Below are positions 61,837-64,000 of a DNA stretch of 64,000 nt, piece after piece. Each line of letters begins with the position of its first letter. The stretch's first letter is position 1. A program made the position numbers and the translations under genes. The DNA comes from CAVAWX01 sp963614215. Its GTDB lineage: Bacteria > Actinomycetota > Coriobacteriia > Coriobacteriales > QAMH01. The notes under the pieces were generated by a model. The model was not told where the DNA came from and did not search any database. It saw only the letters and a list, made by a program, of their open reading frames with translations. Where the stretch lies: assembly GCA_963614215.1 (NCBI GenBank), contig CAVECB010000003.1, positions 28,402-92,401 of the forward strand. Direction: 5' to 3'.

Positions 61837-62922
61837 CTACTCCAAAATCTTGGCGACCTGCCTGTTTTTCAGGCGGTTGACGGCGTCGACCTTCCATTGC
61901 GGATAGCCGAATCCCGGGTCTTCGTACTCGAAGTCGGAAAGCGCGACGAGCTTGGCGCGGATGGCCGGCGTTATGACGCTACGTGCGATACTCACGAAAT
62001 CGGTGCCGATTTTCGGGCCGATCGAGTTGACGTATTCCTCGAAGTCGTCGTGCTCCATCATCATGGGCAGGCACGCCATGTTGTGGTCGAAGAGCGGCGC
62101 CATGCGCACGACCTCGCCGCTGTCGTTGTCCACGAGAAAGCCGTAGTTGCCGGCGTGGCGGTCGACGTTTGCCATGACCGCGTCCATCACGATCATCTCG
62201 CGGAAAGCCTCCTCGGCGCCGTGCTCGGCGGAAAAGGCCAGCATGTCTTTTAGGCCGAACGGTTTGTCGAAAAAACGGTACGCGGGGATGAATCCATGCT
62301 CTTCCGAGGTAAAGATGGGGCATTTGCAAGCGAGCTTGCTGTGGAATTTCACGAGGCTGTAGGGTACGTGGTCGACCTTGGCCGCCTGCAAAAGGTCCGA
62401 GGCAAGCACTTCGGAATACGTTTCGAAGCCGGCGTTAGCAAAGCCGCTCGACCCGCGCTTGAGCAGCGAAATCTGCCCCTCTTCGCGAATCCAGCACTTG
62501 GCAAAAGAGCCGGACGTGGCAAACTCCGGCGAGGTCGGCGAGTTTTCCCGCCCGTACATCCCAACCCCGTCGAAGGCGATGCGCGCGATGACGTCGTCGA
62601 AGGGGTTGCGAAACAGCGAGACGTCCTTCCAGCGCAAGGGCTCGTCTTCACGCCTCATCCAAAACGTATCGGTGAGCGAGAGACAACGCACCATGCCGAT
62701 GAAGTCGTGGCGTGTGGTCAGCCCGAGATCGCGCATTAGCTTCTCGATGGAAGCGCGGTGTTTGGCAATCTGACGTCCGTCGATCCAGTCGTTGATGTCG
62801 ATGAAGCCATACGGCATGTAGGCATCGGAAGAATCGACAAGATCGTAGTAATACTCGTCGGGCTCTTCATGTTCGCTATATGTGGCAACCACCACGTCTT
62901 TGTTCATGAGTTGGTACAGCAC
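61837..62922 (-). CDS. HipA/CtkA-like Ser/Thr kinase without adjacent HipB
   Basis: Protein of 361 residues with a HipA-like C-terminal kinase fold. GTG at 62922 is chosen because AAGGAGG lies 7 bp upstream; a longer ATG reading adds a poly-Arg run that is not credible. Motifs: GSFAKCWIREEGQISLLKRG (ATP-binding Lys 155), ETYSEVLAS (Glu 171), NVDRHAGNYGFLVD (catalytic Asp 254, Asn 259) and APLFDHNMA (metal Asp 279). The N-terminal 100 residues do not match the HipA N-terminal domain. No HTH antitoxin gene of HipB type is next to it. TATAAT on the minus strand (62977-62982) may be its -10. Confidence 0.82.
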   Translation of the reverse strand: MLYQLMNKDVVVATYSEHEEPDEYYYDLVDSSDAYMPYGFIDINDWIDGRQIAKHRASIEKLMRDLGLTTRHDFIGMVRCLSLTDTFWMRREDEPLRWKDVSLFRNPFDDVIARIAFDGVGMYGRENSPTSPEFATSGSFAKCWIREEGQISLLKRGSSGFANAGFETYSEVLASDLLQAAKVDHVPYSLVKFHSKLACKCPIFTSEEHGFIPAYRFFDKPFGLKDMLAFSAEHGAEEAFREMIVMDAVMANVDRHAGNYGFLVDNDSGEVVRMAPLFDHNMACLPMMMEHDDFEEYVNSIGPKIGTDFVSIARSVITPAIRAKLVALSDFEYEDPGFGYPQWKVDAVNRLKNRQVAKILE

Positions 62923-63176
62923 GGCACACCTCCTTCGCGCGCGTCGTCTCCGTCTCCGCGTGCCTTGCATCTTTTCATTATACGACGCGGCGCAAGGCGG
63001 GCTCGTGCCGCTGCGCCGCGTGTCGGCGCAACTTCGATGAAGCCGCGACCTACCAGCCGGTCGCGACCATACCCGAATCGATGCCCGGTTCTAGCTGTGC
63101 CTCCAGCTGCGGGGTTTGCGTGCACCGCGCCGGCTTCCAATTGTCAGGTCGTACGCGTCGCCAAAAACGTCGCCTG

Positions 63177-63827
63177 CTATTTCGGCGTGACGCTGAGATT
63201 GATGGTCGGGGTCGTGTGCTCGTCGAAGTCGGCCAGCTCGTCGGTTGCAAAGGAGCAAGAGACGCTGCAATCGCCCACATCCTCGCTTGGTTGCCGTATC
63301 TTGGTGTAGATGTCGCCGGCGAGGAACTGGCGGCGAAATCCTTCAGGGATAGCGTGCTCGGCAACAAGCCCCGGGGTCTTTGCTCGGACGCCGGATGCCT
63401 CCAGCGCCTTGCCCAGCGTGTCGAAGTCGGCCTGGGTCTGGGTGAGGTTTTCCTCGAGGGATGTGCCGAGGTCGATCTGCTCCTCGTAGCGCACCGAGTC
63501 CATCTCCCCGCTCTCGTCGAGGTGCATGTAGACCCGTTGACCCGCTTCGTAATAATCGTTTCCGGAGATGTAGCCGTACACGGAGTAGCCCGTGCTGCTG
63601 TATGCCTCAGACGGGTGTTTGTAGACGCCGACATGCAGCCCCGCGGCCTCGAACGTGTTGGTGATGAGCTGCACCTGCGCGCTGGCCGCGTCTTGGCTTT
63701 CCTGTATCGATTGCGCGGCGTCCGCGTACCTGATGCCGAAGGCTAGTGCCATGACGAGGACGGGGACCGCGACCACGGCCACAATCGCGCTCAAACCCGC
63801 GCTACAAGCACGCCGCCACCGCCTCAT
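63177..63827 (-). CDS. Membrane-anchored or secreted protein of unknown function
   Basis: Protein of 216 residues, not recognised. One N-terminal hydrophobic helix (about 12-36) is followed by a helical extracytoplasmic part with Tyr-rich YSSTGYSVYGYISGNDYY and a beta-rich end. Possible TTG start at 63794 inside the helix. It overlaps the RHH gene by 26 bp on the same strand, so they may form an operon. The 254 bp to the HipA-like gene (62923-63176) hold only its promoter. Confidence 0.55.
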   Translation of the reverse strand: MRRWRRACSAGLSAIVAVVAVPVLVMALAFGIRYADAAQSIQESQDAASAQVQLITNTFEAAGLHVGVYKHPSEAYSSTGYSVYGYISGNDYYEAGQRVYMHLDESGEMDSVRYEEQIDLGTSLEENLTQTQADFDTLGKALEASGVRAKTPGLVAEHAIPEGFRRQFLAGDIYTKIRQPSEDVGDCSVSCSFATDELADFDEHTTPTINLSVTPK

Positions 63828-63945
63828 GGATGAACGCGGAGCGGTTCTCGCTTCGCTTGTCTATGCTCTCGACCATCGACTCGGGCAAGGTCACGGTGAT
63901 AGCGCGGAGGGGCTCGTCGGCAAGCCTGGGCCTTCCGACGACCAC
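63802..63945 (-). CDS. Ribbon-helix-helix (CopG/Arc-like) protein, small
   Basis: Short protein of 47 residues from GTG 63945, reading VGRPRLADEPLRAITVTLPE, then SMVESIDKRSENRSAFIHEA. ITVTLPES is the RHH strand and the ENRSAFIHEAV helix completes the fold. An in-frame TAG lies about 40 bases upstream, so the start may also be a CTG or TTG before 63945. Overlaps the next gene. RHH proteins of this size are typical antitoxins or autorepressors. Confidence 0.6.
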   Translation of the reverse strand: MVVGRPRLADEPLRAITVTLPESMVESIDKRSENRSAFIHEAVAACL

Positions 63946-63984
63946 CTTTCTCGGAGCGCCGTGTGGTTTCAGAGAAATGCTAGG

Positions 63985-64000
63985 CTAAATGGCTATTTAG
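63985..64000. repeat. Inverted repeat upstream of the RHH gene
   Basis: CTAAAT, 4-nt loop (GGCT), ATTTAG: a perfect 6-bp inverted repeat at the very end of the window, a plausible operator for the RHH protein. It may continue beyond the edge. Confidence 0.4.

Noticed and set aside
1..64000. CRISPR arrays, tRNA or rRNA genes, insertion sequences
   Set aside because: No spaced direct repeats, no transposase-like frame, and no tRNA cloverleaf or rRNA segment was recognised in intergenic DNA; RNase P RNA is the only structured RNA I can support.

Overview
The window is about 64 kb of high-GC (roughly 65-68 %), densely coded bacterial DNA. It carries a complete division and cell-wall (dcw) cluster with mraZ, sepF, divIVA and a ftsZ without ftsA, a MurE of the meso-diaminopimelate type, an AP-type alpha ribosomal operon, and an LPXTG pilin. 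Together these point to a Gram-positive actinobacterium. The gene content (queuosine salvage, fakA/fakB, YfhO-type membrane protein, SMR pair, metNIQ) suggests an anaerobic Coriobacteriia member, perhaps Eggerthellales; the class is an inference and no genus is claimed. Three N-runs (17775-18074, 19516-19753, 21613-21895) interrupt ftsW, murC and ftsQ; the reading frames on both sides still match.

Layout. 33-2929 (minus) is a signalling cassette: a PASTA membrane protein, an XRE-type regulator and a Ser/Thr kinase. 3067-6576 holds queuosine genes queH (minus), queA and tgt (plus), with a small membrane protein between. 6796-27379 is the dcw cluster: a promoter with TGGG repeats, then mraZ, rsmH, a ftsL-like gene, ftsI, murE, murF, mraY, murD, ftsW, murG, murC, ftsQ, ftsZ, pgeF, yggS, sepF, yggT, divIVA and yggU. 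The RNase P RNA follows (about 27387-27800). A pilin backbone gene with its own promoter and two terminators (27883-29915) stands alone. 29999-33778 is infA-rpmJ-rpsM-rpsK-rpsD-rpoA-rplQ-acpP. 33937-39393 is methionine-related: a methionine gamma-lyase-like enzyme, a MATE exporter and metQ-metN-metI. 39487-42623 is yebC-ruvC-ruvA-ruvB. 42892-44211 is a purine permease. 44406-50470 is an asp23-fakA-fakB-recG-rsmD block.

From 50564 to the end the content is more accessory: an MNT/HEPN toxin-antitoxin pair, a SipW-type signal peptidase, a methionyl-tRNA synthetase with a degenerate KMSKS loop, an AAA+ ATPase/VWA-like pair, a convergent YfhO-type membrane protein, coaD, a two-gene SMR exporter, a HipA-like kinase without HipB, and a ribbon-helix-helix/membrane protein pair at the right edge.

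The best candidates for something undescribed are the AAA+/VWA-like pair at 54743-57671 and the split PASTA/XRE/kinase cassette at 33-2929. Recurrent structural oddities are -10 boxes that contain the stop codon of the upstream gene, and long low-complexity Gly/Ala/Asp/Glu or Lys/Ala segments added to housekeeping proteins (QueA, FtsW, FtsQ, L17, RecG, signal peptidase).
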